Origin: Atrina japonica
Lineage: Eukaryota; Mollusca; Bivalvia; Pterioida; Pinnidae
Length of the DNA stretch: 64,000 nt
Assembly (NCBI GenBank): GCA_030159075.1
Contig: BROG01000071.1
Location: forward strand, 676,001-740,000
Reading direction: 5' to 3'
Part shown: positions 63,565 through 64,000 of the stretch, in pieces
How the letters are laid out: every line of letters starts with the position of its first letter
Position numbering within the stretch: position 1 is the stretch's first letter
The notes under the pieces: generated by a model
Database searches by the model: none
Seen by the model: only the letters and a program-made list of their open reading frames with translations
What the model was told of the DNA's origin: nothing
Translations under genes and position numbers: made by a program

Positions 63565-64000
63565 GTTTACCAAAAATTATTTTTATTTTTTCTACTTTTA
63601 GTTATTGTACTTGATGTATAATAACAAGTAAGAATTAAAGACGGGCATAAAAATCTTATATTTCTATATACTTTGTGAAAATACAGTCAGGTCCAGAAGT
63701 GCTCTGGATGAGCTGCGTATTTGCGTATTTTACGCATAAAAAATAAATGGATATGCAAGCAAATTAAAATCCATGCGTAAGATACCCAATGCAAATCAAA
63801 ACTGAAGCGTAAAATTAAATACATTGGATCCGATACCTACTGATAGATAAAATATTAAGTTCACCTGTTCTGAATGGATCTTGGTCATAATGTGTGTAAA
63901 AGCTCTGTAGTGATAATGCAATTAAGGTGACACAAACCCAGATGTTTAAATTGTGGACTTACATTGTACAGAAAGTTAAATACAGATTAATTAATGGTTA
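63565..64000. other. Downstream of LZIC, no recognised gene
   Basis: AT-rich sequence with no convincing exon to the window edge. Confidence 0.45.

Overview
The window looks like gene-poor, repeat-dense nuclear DNA from a bivalve mollusc. The evidence is AT-rich sequence, split genes with GT-AG introns, long dinucleotide microsatellites about every 2 kb, several minisatellites, a coiled-coil/NHL-type protein of a kind expanded in bivalves, and decayed reverse transcriptase, Penelope-like, Tc1 and MITE sequences. The species cannot be named from the sequence alone. Nothing bacterial or viral was recognised.

Three protein-coding loci can be supported. (1) LZIC, plus strand, 58081-63110, is a complete five-exon coding region of 190 codons with every splice phase consistent. 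(2) A TRIM-like coiled-coil/NHL-type protein, minus strand, 41321-32825, has four coding exons and 475 residues. It has no RING or B-box, and an in-frame stop sits just upstream of its ATG. (3) An unrecognised gene, minus strand, is represented by one large phase 0/0 exon (11277-10321). A small exon at 22386-22330 may be its start. Its downstream exons were not found.

Layout: 0-12 kb holds a retroelement tail, a MITE, a 22-bp minisatellite interrupted by a hammerhead-like element, and the large minus exon. 12-22 kb holds microsatellites, a 57-bp array, a 39-bp array and a perfect foldback. 24-31 kb is microsatellite-rich and contains a 706-bp Penelope-like remnant with inverted terminal repeats, each carrying a hammerhead ribozyme. 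32.8-41.4 kb is the TRIM-like gene, whose introns hold a 36-bp array, a 25-bp array, a foldback MITE and reverse transcriptase fragments. 42-46 kb is a degenerate ~63-bp array with a second MITE and another copy of the hammerhead-like element. 48-55 kb holds a Tc1 transposase relic, a reverse transcriptase pseudogene with its 3' tail, two more tail copies and a nested MITE. 55-64 kb leads into LZIC, whose introns carry two 177-bp MITEs and a frame-broken ORF with an NRF-1-like site.

The most interesting signals are the self-cleaving RNA motifs. Two well-formed type I hammerheads lie in the Penelope-like terminal repeats. A second, unrelated hammerhead-like fold lies in a dispersed ~170-bp element found in or beside minisatellite arrays.
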